Below the pieces are notes generated by a model. It worked only from the letters and a program-made list of their open reading frames with translations, was not told where the DNA came from and did not search any database. Shown here piece by piece: positions 35,879-44,962 of a stretch of 64,000 nt of DNA. Within the stretch, counting starts at the first letter, position 1; every line of letters starts with the position of its first letter. The translations under genes and the position numbers were made by a program. The stretch is from Brevundimonas terrae (GTDB taxonomy: Bacteria > Pseudomonadota > Alphaproteobacteria > Caulobacterales > Caulobacteraceae): the NCBI RefSeq assembly GCF_011761985.1, contig NZ_JAASQT010000003.1, positions 1 through 64,000 of the forward strand, written 5' to 3'.

Positions 35879-36505
35879 TCAGGCCTTCAGCTTGATTTTC
35901 TTTTCTACCTTGGCCGCTGCTTTTTCTTCCTTTTTGCGGCGTTCAAAGACCTTGCGCATATATTTCCGGTCGGCTTCGGTCAGGATTTTTTCAGCCGCCA
36001 CGAACTGCTCCTGCTCTTCCTCGCCGATATGATGAAGGTACGCCTCCTTCAAACCGGAAAAGCGGCGTAGCCAGCCGGGAGAAGCCATATCCCGCGCCGC
36101 CAAGTCCGCCATCATATCGTCCAGCTCCTTGTGCTCGGCGACAGCATGGCGGGCATCTTCGGTTGTGGCGGTCTCACGCAGGACAGTGGACCACAGAGCC
36201 TGTTCTTCAGCGGCAGCGTGAGCCTTCAGCTCTTTCACCAACGCGGTGAACAATCTCTCACGGTCCAGCGTCTTGCCTTTTGTGTCTTCAACCATAGCCA
36301 GAAGGGCGCGATGCCGGTCGTGATCTTCAACCAGTCGACCGAAGATGTCGGGATCGCCTCTGAACTTGGTCTTGGGCGTTGAGCCAATCCGCGCCGCCAA
36401 ATCGGGCGCAAAGGATTTTGCTTCGGCAATAGCGTCGGCCTTGGCTTTCGCAGGTGCTTTCCCCGTCTTGGGTGCAGCTTTGGCGGAAACGTTTGCTGTA
36501 GCCAT
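35879..36505 (-). CDS. Hemerythrin-like domain protein
   Basis: A 208-residue protein with a Lys/Ala-rich N-terminal extension of about 45 residues, then a four-helix hemerythrin-like domain with the His/Glu ligand pattern (LVEDHDRHRALL, LKAHAAAEEQALW, AVAEHKELDDMM, YLHHIGEEEQEQF), and a very basic Lys-rich C-terminal tail. Such diiron proteins bind oxygen or nitric oxide, or sense redox state. The histone-like Lys/Ala tails are unusual for the family and suggest contact with nucleic acid or membrane. The Shine-Dalgarno TAGGAGGG supports the ATG. Confidence 0.82.
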   Translation of the reverse strand: MATANVSAKAAPKTGKAPAKAKADAIAEAKSFAPDLAARIGSTPKTKFRGDPDIFGRLVEDHDRHRALLAMVEDTKGKTLDRERLFTALVKELKAHAAAEEQALWSTVLRETATTEDARHAVAEHKELDDMMADLAARDMASPGWLRRFSGLKEAYLHHIGEEEQEQFVAAEKILTEADRKYMRKVFERRKKEEKAAAKVEKKIKLKA

Positions 36506-36968
36506 GACTATCCCTCCTAATGGCAGATCACGAACCTTGGGGCCGAGCTAGTGTCGTTCTTCCCAAGCCCCACAGTCCCAACCCGGGATACAAAGCTACG
36601 TTCCATAATATCGTAATTACGATGACCTGATGATCTACAAAATCCGCAACGCGCTCAGAGCAATCACCGCGTAAAGACGCTCTGTTCCTCACAGAAAAAT
36701 CACTGCCCCTTAGCGTTACCGGCCAACACTCCGCGCCAGAAATGAGACGCAGGGAAAAGTTTTTTCGCGATTTTGAGACACAGGGAAAAGTTTCAAAAAC
36801 AGCGTGATTTTTCGTGCGCCGTACGCATTGACAGGCCCGCAAACAGATTTCATTTCCTTCGATATAGATACGCTTAAGGCTCTCTATTTAGATAGAGAAT
36901 CTGAAAACACACAGGTTTCCAGTCCGCGGTTTCCCCTGCCGGACGGTGCGCTGTTCGAGGGATACAAT
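36506..36968. promoter_or_regulatory. Regulatory region before the autotransporter
   Basis: No convincing gene is seen. The region holds a perfect 14-bp palindrome ATCGTAATTACGAT (36610-36623); two 20-bp copies of TGAGAC(G/A)CAGGGAAAAGTTT at 36743-36762 and 36774-36793, 31 bp apart; and an inverted repeat TCTCTAT-TTAG-ATAGAGA (36881-36898). The long frame from 36804 into the autotransporter runs through the last element and is not needed, because ATG 36969 follows GAGGG. Confidence 0.55.
36743..36793 (+). repeat. Two direct repeats, 31-bp period
   Basis: TGAGACGCAGGGAAAAGTTT and TGAGACACAGGGAAAAGTTT differ at one base and start 31 bp apart, about three helical turns. Same-face spacing suggests paired binding sites for an activator of the autotransporter gene. 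Confidence 0.6.
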
Positions 36969-39900
36969 ATGACTGAAACCACCGCCTTTACGTCGCGCAC
37001 GCATCTTTGCGCCACGTCTGCACTCGTCGGCATTACCGCGCACAAGGCAAGGCGCACAGCACGTTGGCCTCTATTGGCGGCGGCAGTGGTGACGCTGGCC
37101 GGTACAGGGTTGCTGGCCACCCCCGATCAGGCCTTTGCGCAGGCTCAGGACATAGACCTGATCACATCCGGCGATATCTACGACGTCAGTACACCCAGCG
37201 GAAGCTACACCATCGGATCCCTTAGCGGGGTCGCGGGTACATCTGTCAAAATAGGCGGGAGTCTTCTGACCTCGAACACCGCCGACGACACGACATTTGC
37301 AGGCATTATCAGCGGGCTTGGAACTTTTACTAAAAAGGGCGCGGGCACGCTCACTCTCACCGGGGCCAATACGTTTACCGGTGTTGTTCATATTGCCGGT
37401 TCTACCCTCAAACTGGGCGCAGGCGGTTCTCTGCCCTACATAAATAGACTAAATCTTGAAGGCAACAGCACATTTGATATTAGCAACTCCAGCAACCAAA
37501 TAATTGGAAGCATATATGGTGATGCAGATAGTACAGTTTCACTCGGAAGCTATTATTTAACTTTAAATACATCGAACACTACTCAATATTTTCACGGTAA
37601 AATTACAGGTTCTGGCGGCATCAACCTAACTGGAAACCAAAATAATCTAATTATAACCGCTAACAATAGCTATAGCGGAAACACAATCATTAATGCAGGA
37701 TCGTTTCTTAGCATCGGATCAGGTGGAACAACCGGTTCTGTTGCTGGAAATATCCAGAACGATGGATCCCTTAATTTCAATCGATCAGATAATATTGTTT
37801 ACGGCGGGACAATATTTGGAAATGGCCACCTTAACAAGCACGGCGCCGGAACTCTTACCATTAATGGATCAAGTATTTATAGTGGTCGCACAATAATATA
37901 TTCTGGCACATTAAAGTTGGGCACTTTTGGGTCACTATCCTCGATATCCGCTATAGATATGAGATCGAATACTGAATTCGAAATCACTACCGGTGGAAAC
38001 CAGACCATCGGGTCGCTGGTGGGGCAATCAAATGCCGTCGTGAATCTTGGTGCCAATACTCTGACTATTGGAACCAATAATAGCCACACAACTTTTGCAG
38101 GCATTATTAAAGGCACCGGAGGTCTGACCAAGACCGGCTCAGGTACGCTGACCCTGAGCGGAGAGAACGTCTATACCGGTAAGACAACCATCAATGCAGG
38201 AACCCTCAGCCTCGGCGGCTCTGGCGCTTTTTCAGGCAGCAGCGCCGTCAACCTAGGCAGCGGTGCCACCCTTGATCTCAGTGGCGTAACCGGTTCACGA
38301 ACGATTGGCTCGCTCAGCGGTTCAGCAGGCAGCACCGTGCAAATTGGAGCCGCCGATCTTACCATCGCTAATGCCAGCGACACGACATTTGCAGGCAATA
38401 TCAACGGGTCTGGAACTTTTAACAAAACCGGCTCGGGTGCGCTCACTCTCACCGGTGCCAATGCGTTTACCGGTAATCTCAATGTTTACAGCTCTACCCT
38501 CAGACTGAGTTCAGGCGGTTCTCTGTCCCAAAACAGCAACCTAAACCTAACGGGTAACAGCACCTTCGATATCAGGGCCGCCGGAAACCAAACCATCGGG
38601 TCGCTGGAGGGGCAGTTAAATAGCCTCGTGGAACTTGGTGCCAATACCCTGACTATTGCTGGCAATAATGGCTCCGCAACTTTTGAGGGCACTATTTCAG
38701 GCACCGGAGGTCTGACCAAGAACGGCTCAGGTACGCTGACCCTGACCGGAACCAACATCTATAGCGGCAACACGACCATTAATGCAGGAACCCTCAGCCT
38801 TAGCGGCTCAGGCACTCTTTCAAACAGCAGCGCCGTCAGCCTAGGCAGCGGTGCCACGCTTGATCTCAGTAGCGTAACCAATGGGCGCACGATTGGCTCG
38901 CTCAGTGGTTTAGCAGGCAGCACCGTGAAGTTTGGAGCCTCCGCTCTCGCCGTCAAAAATGCCCGCAACACAACATTTGCAGGCACCCTTACGGGTGACG
39001 GGCAACTGGAAAAATCGGGGACTGGCACCCTGATCCTGACGGGCACCAATCACTACGACAGCACCGCCATATACGCAGGCAGCATCAGTTTAGCCGATGC
39101 CGGTTCGCTGAACTCGGGCAATTCTGTGTGGCTCTACAACTCCGGTGCGATCTTCGACATCAGTGCCGCGGATGGTGATCGCACCATAGGCACCCTGACA
39201 GGAAACGCGGGCACATTAGTTGTGCTGGGCGACAACCGCCTGACCGTAAACAGCCGCATGCCCCAGACATATTTCAGTGGCACCATTAGTGGCAATGGTG
39301 GTTTGACCAAGGCGGGAGCAGGTAGCCTGCTCCTGACGGGTCAAAACTCCTATAAAGGCCAAACCATTATCGAGAACGGCACCCTTGAACTGGGTTCGGG
39401 TGCAAGTCTTTCATCTCAAAGCGGCATTAGCCTGACAGGGGCCACTGCCAAACTCGCCATCGGAGGCAGCCACACCATAGGCTCGCTGTCCGGCGTGGCG
39501 GGATCACAAGTGGAGCTTGTCTCACACACCCTGCTGACCATGGGTGGTGACAATACAAGCACGACATTTGCGGGCAAATTCAATGATGCCGGCTTCTCAA
39601 ACACCATTGTGAAGACCGGCGCGGGTCAATTAACCCTGAGCGGAGACAACTCGTCCTCAAACAACCGTCTGATTGTACAGAACGGTGCATTAGTGATGGC
39701 CGGTTTGTGGGGTGGCAGCGTCCAAGTAGACGGCGGGTTCTTGCAGTTCGGCCAGACCGCCTTCCAAAACCCTGCCTATGCGGGCCTGGACCATAGGCTT
39801 CGCGGCGATCTGAATATCAACAATCCTTTCAGCACCCTGTACATCACTGGTCGTGATACCCTGACGGTTGCTGGTGAGGTGAACTTCGAGGCCTATACTA

Positions 39901-42900
39901 ATCTGCTCATCCATTCGGGTGCCAGCGGCCCCTCCCTGATAGCCGATTCTATAGACCTCGGATGGGACAGCGTTTTAACCATCAGCGGCATCAATGATGG
40001 CGATGCCCTGCCCAAGGCGTTGATCCAGACCACGAACGGGATCACCGGCGATTTTCGCAATGTGAGTATCGGCGGCTTCGCAGGATCGGTCGATTATATG
40101 ACCCTGCATTCCGGCTTTTCGGCAGACAGAAAAGAGTATCTGGTTGAGTACGACCTGAGCTGGACCGCCAATAACGCACTGGCGCACGGCACCTTCACCC
40201 TATCCGATGCGAGCAACCGCTTTGTTCTGGGTGCCGATCTTAGCGATCAGGCGGCCAATTTTTGGGAAGGATGGACCGGCAAAACCCTGACCAAGGCCGG
40301 AAAGGGCACCTTGGTTCTAACCGGCCACAATACCTATACGGGTGGCACCACGATTACCGATGGTACGCTGCAACTGGGTGATGGCGGTACCACAGGCTCG
40401 GTGGTGGGCAATATCACCAATAACGGCACCTTGGTGTTCAACCGTTCGGATTATACCGTCTTTGGCAACCACATTTTCGGCAGCGGCGATCTGGTAAAGG
40501 AAGGCGGCAATACCCTGATCCTGTCGGGGATCAACACCTATACTGGCGGCACGACCATCCGTGATGGCGCGATCCTGATAACACAGGACGCCGCACTGGG
40601 CAGTGGTGCCCTGACATTTGATGGCGGCGGACTGACTGTGGTCGGTAGCTTCGACACCAACCGCCAGATCAATCTGAACCAGAACGGATTGTTCAATGTC
40701 AGCGCCTTACAGACCCTGGGTCTGGATGGTTTGATTTCCGGCACTGGCGCTCTGGTGCTGGACGGTAGCGGAACATTGAAACTGACGGGTGCCAATACCT
40801 ATAGCGGTGGCACCAACATCGTCGATGGCACGCTGATCGCCTCGACGGTCTCCCTGTCCGGTCCGGTTCGCAATGCCGGAACCCTTGTGTTCGACCAGAA
40901 CAGCAATGCTGTCTTTGCCGATACCCTGTCGGGCCTGAACGGCACCAACGGTCTGGTGCTAAAACGCGGCAGCGGTACCCTGACACTGACAGGTCAGTCC
41001 GATTTGGACTGGCAGATTCTGGCTGGCGGTCTTGCCGCCTCGTCCGGCCTGTTCAGCGGCAGTGCCATGATCGACAGTGCGAGCCACCTGTCCTTTACCG
41101 ACAGCGCCACAGCCACCTATGCAGACATTTTGTCGGGCACAGGCCGGTTCAACATGGACGGCACCGGCTCGGTCCTCATGACCGGCGACAGTTCCGGTTT
41201 TGGCGGCAGCACCTTTATCAACAACGGCACGCTTCTGGTCGGTGACGCCAGTGGTCAGGGCAGCCTTGGCGGTTCGTTCAGCGTGCTGGACGGCGCCACT
41301 CTGGGCGGCTCGGGCACCATCGGTTCGGGCTCAGGCTCGACCGTGACCATCGCCTCGGGCGCAACCCTGTCGCCGGGCAACTCGATTGGCACCTTGAATG
41401 TCGACGGCAATCTGGTTCTGGATACCGGTGCCATACTGAATATGGAGATGGGCAGCGCCGGTGCATCGCTGAAAAACCCCGGCATCAGCGACCGCATCAA
41501 TGTCAGCGGCGATCTGACACTGAACGGCACCCTGAACCTGAGCCAAAGCAGCAATACCGCCGATGGCACGTTCAGCATCGGCTATTACCGGTTGATGACC
41601 TATGGCGGCACCCTGAACGGCAGCGGCCTGACCCTCGGCCAGTCCCCTGCCCTTGCCGGTGCCACCCCACCCCAGATCATGGCGGGTAACGGCACAGTGG
41701 ACCTGTTCGTCGCCGGGATCGGTGACGATACTTTGCAGCACTGGCAAGGCGGCAACGGCGTCTGGAACAGCAGCAACGCACAGTGGCAAAACCAGAACGG
41801 CTCCACCGCGGCCGGTTGGGCGGGCAATCATGCGGTGTTCCGCGACCAGTCGGGCTTCAATGGCGGCACCATCACCCTCGACGGTGCCCAGTCGTTCAAG
41901 GGGCTACAGTTCGTCGATAATGGCTATCGTCTGGAAGGCACCGGTTCGCTGGTCACAGACAATGCCGGATCGGAAATCCGCGTCCTTGCCGACAGCGCCA
42001 CCATTGCCGCAAGCATCAGCGGGACCGGCGGCATCACCAAGACACAGGGCGGCACCCTGATCCTGAGCGGCACTAACAGCTATAGCGGCGGCACGACCTT
42101 GCTGGGCGGCATGATCGCCGTCACCCAAGACGCCAATCTGGGTGCAGCCAGCGGCGAGCTGACCTTTAACGGCGGCGCACTCCAGATCAACGGCACAGAC
42201 TTTGGCCGTACAGGGCGTGACATCTCGTTCGGCACCAATGGTGGCATTCTGGACCTTGTCGAGGCCAATCACACCCTGACACTGGACGGTACGCTGTCTG
42301 GCGCTGGCACCTTGGTCAAACAGGGTGCGGGCACGCTGGCGCTTACGGGCCAGAACAGCTTCGGCGGTATCCGCGTCGAGGCAGGCAAGCTGATCGGCAT
42401 CGTCGCATCGCTGGCCAATACGGTCGATCTGGCTGCATCCACCAGCCTCAGCCTCACCGATACGGGCAACAGTGTTTATGCGGGCACCTTGTCCGGTTTG
42501 GGCCAGTTCAACCTTGATGGAGCGGGTACGGTCCTTATGACCGGCAACAGTTCCGGTTTTGGCGGCAGCACATTCGTCAATACGGGCACGCTGCTGGTCG
42601 GTGACGCCAGTGGCTTCGGCAGTCTCGGCGGTTCGTTCAGCGTGCTGGACGGCGCCACTCTGGGCGGTTCCGGCACCCTCGGTTCGGGCGCAGGCTCGAC
42701 CGTGACCATCGCCTCGGGCGCAACCCTGTCGCCGGGTAACTCGATTGGCACCCTGACCGTCAATGGCGATCTTCTGTTCCAGCAAGGCGCGCGTTTTGTC
42801 GTCGAGGTCGCCCCCGGCGGGTCTGACAGCGATCTGGTCAAGGTCAGTGGCAAGGCGACCCTTGGCGGTACGGTGGCCCATATCGGTGCCAACGGAAACT

Positions 42901-44198
42901 ATGACCTGCGCTCGGCCTATACCATCCTGTCGGCAGGCAGCCTGAGCGGCACATTCGAGGCCGTGACCTCGGACTTTGCCTTCCTCACCCCCAGCCTGAC
43001 CTATGACACCACGGCCGGCAACGTGGTGCTGGAGCTGGAGCGCAACAATCGCGAATTCGCCTCGGCAGCCCAAAGCCGCAATCAGGTCAAAACCGCACGC
43101 GCCATCGAAAGCATCGGCTTCAATGCCGGCAACGCTGTGTATGACGCGATTGCCCAGATGGCCGACGACAAGACCGCGATCCGCTCGGCCTTTGACCAGT
43201 TGTCAGGCGAAGTCCATGCCTCGGCCAAGGCGACACTGATCGAAGACAGCCGCTATATCCGCAACGCCGCCAATGCCCGTATCCGCTCGGCCTTTGGCGA
43301 TGCAGGGGCTTCTGTGGCTCCGGTACAGGCCTATAACGCCAATGGCGAACCCGTTGCCGTTGATGCCACCCATGACGGTGCCGCCTTCTGGGCACAGGGC
43401 TTTGGCTCGTGGGGCAGTGTCAGCCGCAACGACAGCACGGCCGCGATGGAACGCTCCAGCGGCGGTGTCTTGATGGGTGGCGATGTGTCGGTGTCCAACT
43501 GGCGTGTTGGTGCTCTTGCAGGCTACAGCCGTGCGGACATCGACCAAGCCAATGAGGCAGCCACGGCCGTTGCCGACAACTATCATCTGGGGGCCTATAC
43601 CGGCACTCGTATCGGCAACACCTCGGTCCGCGCAGCCCTCGCCTATAGCTGGCACACAGTAGATGCGACCCGTTCGGTCCGGTTCAGCGGTTTCAGCGAC
43701 CACCTGACCAGCACCTATGATGCCACCACCTTCCAGGCCTTTGCCGAGGTGGGCCACAGCATGGATGTAGGCGCGAACACCCGACTGGAGCCTTTTGCCA
43801 ATCTGGCGCATATCCGCCTGAATACGGATGCCTTGGCCGAAACGGGCCAGTCGGCTGCCCTGCGCGGCCACAGCACCAAGCATGAAGCCACCTTCGGCAC
43901 TGTGGGCCTGCATGGCGAGCAACTGCTGGTCGCCGATGGCACACGGGCCAGCCTGCGCGGCACTCTGGGCTGGCGACATGCCTTTGACGGCAATGTCATC
44001 GAGACCCGCCACGCCTTCTCGGCCGGTGACCGCTTCACAATCCGTGGCGCACCGATCGCCAAGGACAGCGCTGTCATCGAGGCCGGTCTGGACCTGGGCT
44101 TCAGCCCCAACACCACCCTGGGCCTGACCTATTCCGGCCAAGTCTCCAAACAAGCACAGGACCACGGCCTCAACGCCACGTTCTCCATGCGCTTCTAA
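36969..44198 (+). CDS. Giant autotransporter with strand repeats
   Basis: About 2409 residues from the ATG at 36969. An extended signal peptide (about 1-58, ARRTARWPLLAAAVVTLAGT...AFAQ) leads into a passenger of roughly 2080 residues. It contains at least 13 autotransporter-associated beta-strand repeats of the form GGLTKTGSGTLTLSG...TYSGGT...INAGTL. The C-terminal translocator barrel spans about 2140-2409 (FWAQGFGSWGSVSRND to FSMRF with terminal Phe). The passenger likely forms a long beta-helix for adhesion or surface display. Residues about 155-380 are encoded by markedly AT-rich DNA (37430-38110). A 588-bp spaced duplication (near 38006 and 38594) and a second repeated segment (41178 and 42537) show internal expansion. 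Confidence 0.9.
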   Translation: MTETTAFTSRTHLCATSALVGITAHKARRTARWPLLAAAVVTLAGTGLLATPDQAFAQAQDIDLITSGDIYDVSTPSGSYTIGSLSGVAGTSVKIGGSLLTSNTADDTTFAGIISGLGTFTKKGAGTLTLTGANTFTGVVHIAGSTLKLGAGGSLPYINRLNLEGNSTFDISNSSNQIIGSIYGDADSTVSLGSYYLTLNTSNTTQYFHGKITGSGGINLTGNQNNLIITANNSYSGNTIINAGSFLSIGSGGTTGSVAGNIQNDGSLNFNRSDNIVYGGTIFGNGHLNKHGAGTLTINGSSIYSGRTIIYSGTLKLGTFGSLSSISAIDMRSNTEFEITTGGNQTIGSLVGQSNAVVNLGANTLTIGTNNSHTTFAGIIKGTGGLTKTGSGTLTLSGENVYTGKTTINAGTLSLGGSGAFSGSSAVNLGSGATLDLSGVTGSRTIGSLSGSAGSTVQIGAADLTIANASDTTFAGNINGSGTFNKTGSGALTLTGANAFTGNLNVYSSTLRLSSGGSLSQNSNLNLTGNSTFDIRAAGNQTIGSLEGQLNSLVELGANTLTIAGNNGSATFEGTISGTGGLTKNGSGTLTLTGTNIYSGNTTINAGTLSLSGSGTLSNSSAVSLGSGATLDLSSVTNGRTIGSLSGLAGSTVKFGASALAVKNARNTTFAGTLTGDGQLEKSGTGTLILTGTNHYDSTAIYAGSISLADAGSLNSGNSVWLYNSGAIFDISAADGDRTIGTLTGNAGTLVVLGDNRLTVNSRMPQTYFSGTISGNGGLTKAGAGSLLLTGQNSYKGQTIIENGTLELGSGASLSSQSGISLTGATAKLAIGGSHTIGSLSGVAGSQVELVSHTLLTMGGDNTSTTFAGKFNDAGFSNTIVKTGAGQLTLSGDNSSSNNRLIVQNGALVMAGLWGGSVQVDGGFLQFGQTAFQNPAYAGLDHRLRGDLNINNPFSTLYITGRDTLTVAGEVNFEAYTNLLIHSGASGPSLIADSIDLGWDSVLTISGINDGDALPKALIQTTNGITGDFRNVSIGGFAGSVDYMTLHSGFSADRKEYLVEYDLSWTANNALAHGTFTLSDASNRFVLGADLSDQAANFWEGWTGKTLTKAGKGTLVLTGHNTYTGGTTITDGTLQLGDGGTTGSVVGNITNNGTLVFNRSDYTVFGNHIFGSGDLVKEGGNTLILSGINTYTGGTTIRDGAILITQDAALGSGALTFDGGGLTVVGSFDTNRQINLNQNGLFNVSALQTLGLDGLISGTGALVLDGSGTLKLTGANTYSGGTNIVDGTLIASTVSLSGPVRNAGTLVFDQNSNAVFADTLSGLNGTNGLVLKRGSGTLTLTGQSDLDWQILAGGLAASSGLFSGSAMIDSASHLSFTDSATATYADILSGTGRFNMDGTGSVLMTGDSSGFGGSTFINNGTLLVGDASGQGSLGGSFSVLDGATLGGSGTIGSGSGSTVTIASGATLSPGNSIGTLNVDGNLVLDTGAILNMEMGSAGASLKNPGISDRINVSGDLTLNGTLNLSQSSNTADGTFSIGYYRLMTYGGTLNGSGLTLGQSPALAGATPPQIMAGNGTVDLFVAGIGDDTLQHWQGGNGVWNSSNAQWQNQNGSTAAGWAGNHAVFRDQSGFNGGTITLDGAQSFKGLQFVDNGYRLEGTGSLVTDNAGSEIRVLADSATIAASISGTGGITKTQGGTLILSGTNSYSGGTTLLGGMIAVTQDANLGAASGELTFNGGALQINGTDFGRTGRDISFGTNGGILDLVEANHTLTLDGTLSGAGTLVKQGAGTLALTGQNSFGGIRVEAGKLIGIVASLANTVDLAASTSLSLTDTGNSVYAGTLSGLGQFNLDGAGTVLMTGNSSGFGGSTFVNTGTLLVGDASGFGSLGGSFSVLDGATLGGSGTLGSGAGSTVTIASGATLSPGNSIGTLTVNGDLLFQQGARFVVEVAPGGSDSDLVKVSGKATLGGTVAHIGANGNYDLRSAYTILSAGSLSGTFEAVTSDFAFLTPSLTYDTTAGNVVLELERNNREFASAAQSRNQVKTARAIESIGFNAGNAVYDAIAQMADDKTAIRSAFDQLSGEVHASAKATLIEDSRYIRNAANARIRSAFGDAGASVAPVQAYNANGEPVAVDATHDGAAFWAQGFGSWGSVSRNDSTAAMERSSGGVLMGGDVSVSNWRVGALAGYSRADIDQANEAATAVADNYHLGAYTGTRIGNTSVRAALAYSWHTVDATRSVRFSGFSDHLTSTYDATTFQAFAEVGHSMDVGANTRLEPFANLAHIRLNTDALAETGQSAALRGHSTKHEATFGTVGLHGEQLLVADGTRASLRGTLGWRHAFDGNVIETRHAFSAGDRFTIRGAPIAKDSAVIEAGLDLGFSPNTTLGLTYSGQVSKQAQDHGLNATFSMRF
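38006..38820 (+). repeat. Intragenic duplication of about 588 bp in the passenger
   Basis: The stretch from 38006 (CATCGGGTCGCTGG) recurs from 38594 with the same order of blocks: AACTTGGTGCCAATAC, GGTCTGACCAAGA, AATGCAGGAACCCTCAG. The offset of 588 bp is 196 codons, so the frame is kept. The copies have drifted, which argues against a sequencing artefact. Confidence 0.7.
41178..42753 (+). repeat. Two copies of a 217-bp linker module
   Basis: The segment 41178-41394 recurs at 42537-42753, offset 1359 bp (453 codons). Both encode MTG(D/N)SSGFGGSTF then GTLLVGDASG and the SFSVLDGATLGGSGT / TIASGATLSPGNSIGTL blocks. Long runs are identical at DNA level, suggesting duplication or ongoing homogenisation. 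Confidence 0.7.
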
Positions 44199-44206
44199 CC
44201 TGTAAT

Positions 44207-44237
44207 GGTCGGGACCTGATATTCTCAGGTCCCGACC
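44207..44237 (+). terminator. Terminator after the autotransporter
   Basis: A perfect 13-bp stem GGTCGGGACCTGA / TCAGGTCCCGACC with a 5-base loop is followed by TTGGGTTTT. Confidence 0.85.
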
Positions 44238-44283
44238 TTGGGTTTTACACCTGCCGATTCAATCTCGATAACGTTCCTCAGCG

Positions 44284-44583
44284 CTAAACGTCATCATCTC
44301 CGACGGGCCCGCCCTCGTTCTCCATCCGGCGGATTGATCGCACTTCCTGTCTGGTGAATTTGAGACGCACGCCAATGCCTCCGTCTTCGTCAGTGAGGAA
44401 CACCGCCCCACCCTCTTCAAGCACGGCCTGAATGCGCGCTCTGGCTTCCTCGCCCGGATCAACATTCTCGCGCTCGAATGCAGCCAGTGCAGCCAGTTCC
44501 ATCGAGGATTTACGCGCCACATGCTCGCGCGGCCACTGCACCAATGCACGCGCAGCTCGGGCAAGGGGTCCGGTTAGGGTCAT
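44284..44583 (-). CDS. Small HTH-like protein (XRE-type relative)
   Basis: This 99-residue protein resembles the short alphaproteobacterial XRE-type regulators with the pattern GPLARAARALVQWPREHVARKSSMELAALAAFE, followed by ARIQAVLEEGGAVFLTDEDGGIGVRLK. The helix-turn-helix is weak here (QWPREHVA where relatives have a W(S/T)xxxLA core), so DNA binding is probable but not certain. The gene is convergent with the autotransporter. An inverted repeat TATGTC-N9-GACATA at 44607-44627 lies just upstream of its start and may be an autoregulatory site. Confidence 0.6.
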   Translation of the reverse strand: MTLTGPLARAARALVQWPREHVARKSSMELAALAAFERENVDPGEEARARIQAVLEEGGAVFLTDEDGGIGVRLKFTRQEVRSIRRMENEGGPVGDDDV

Positions 44584-44962
44584 GATGGCATCCTTCAGCT
44601 AAGCAATATGTCGGCTATTCAGACATACGGGGCTGAAAATGCAAACACCGGCCCGAACGCGCGCCTTGGCATCTGCAAAAGTGGTGCTTGGCTGAACCCC
44701 AATAAGCCCTCTTGGCAGGCAGTGTTCATGGAGGCGTAGCCCTGTTTTCGCTCGCCTCGGAACACAGGTTTTAAAGCCACTGCGCTGAAATCATTAAAAA
44801 ACCACGATATTTTAATTGTAAAACTCTACTAAAAACACTCTCTACTCCAACGACTTAAGTTCGTCCGCATACAGATGCTCAAACCTTGGCCCGTCAGCGT
44901 CCGCCAATGCTAGCGCCTCATTAAGACAATCTGCCTAGAAGGCGCCCCGTACAGGGGTAACT
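44584..44962. other. Intergenic region between HTH-like gene and chemoreceptor
   Basis: The 6-bp inverted repeat TATGTC / GACATA (44607-44627) sits near the HTH-like gene start. The rest becomes AT-rich around 44790-44870, probably the chemoreceptor promoter. No gene or recognised RNA was seen. Confidence 0.5.

Noticed and set aside
36610..36623. ATCGTAATTACGAT as a seventh GntR regulon site
   Set aside because: The arms resemble ATCGTATACGAT, but the core is GTAATTAC instead of GTATAC and the genes around it are unrelated to hydroxyproline use.
37200..42760. Repeats in the autotransporter region as a CRISPR array
   Set aside because: The repeats are in frame, of varying length and encode strand-repeat motifs. 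There are no fixed-length spacers and no cas genes.
41904..44165. Antisense frames of 389 and 320 codons under the autotransporter
   Set aside because: Both are shadows of the repetitive passenger and barrel on the plus strand and carry no family signature.
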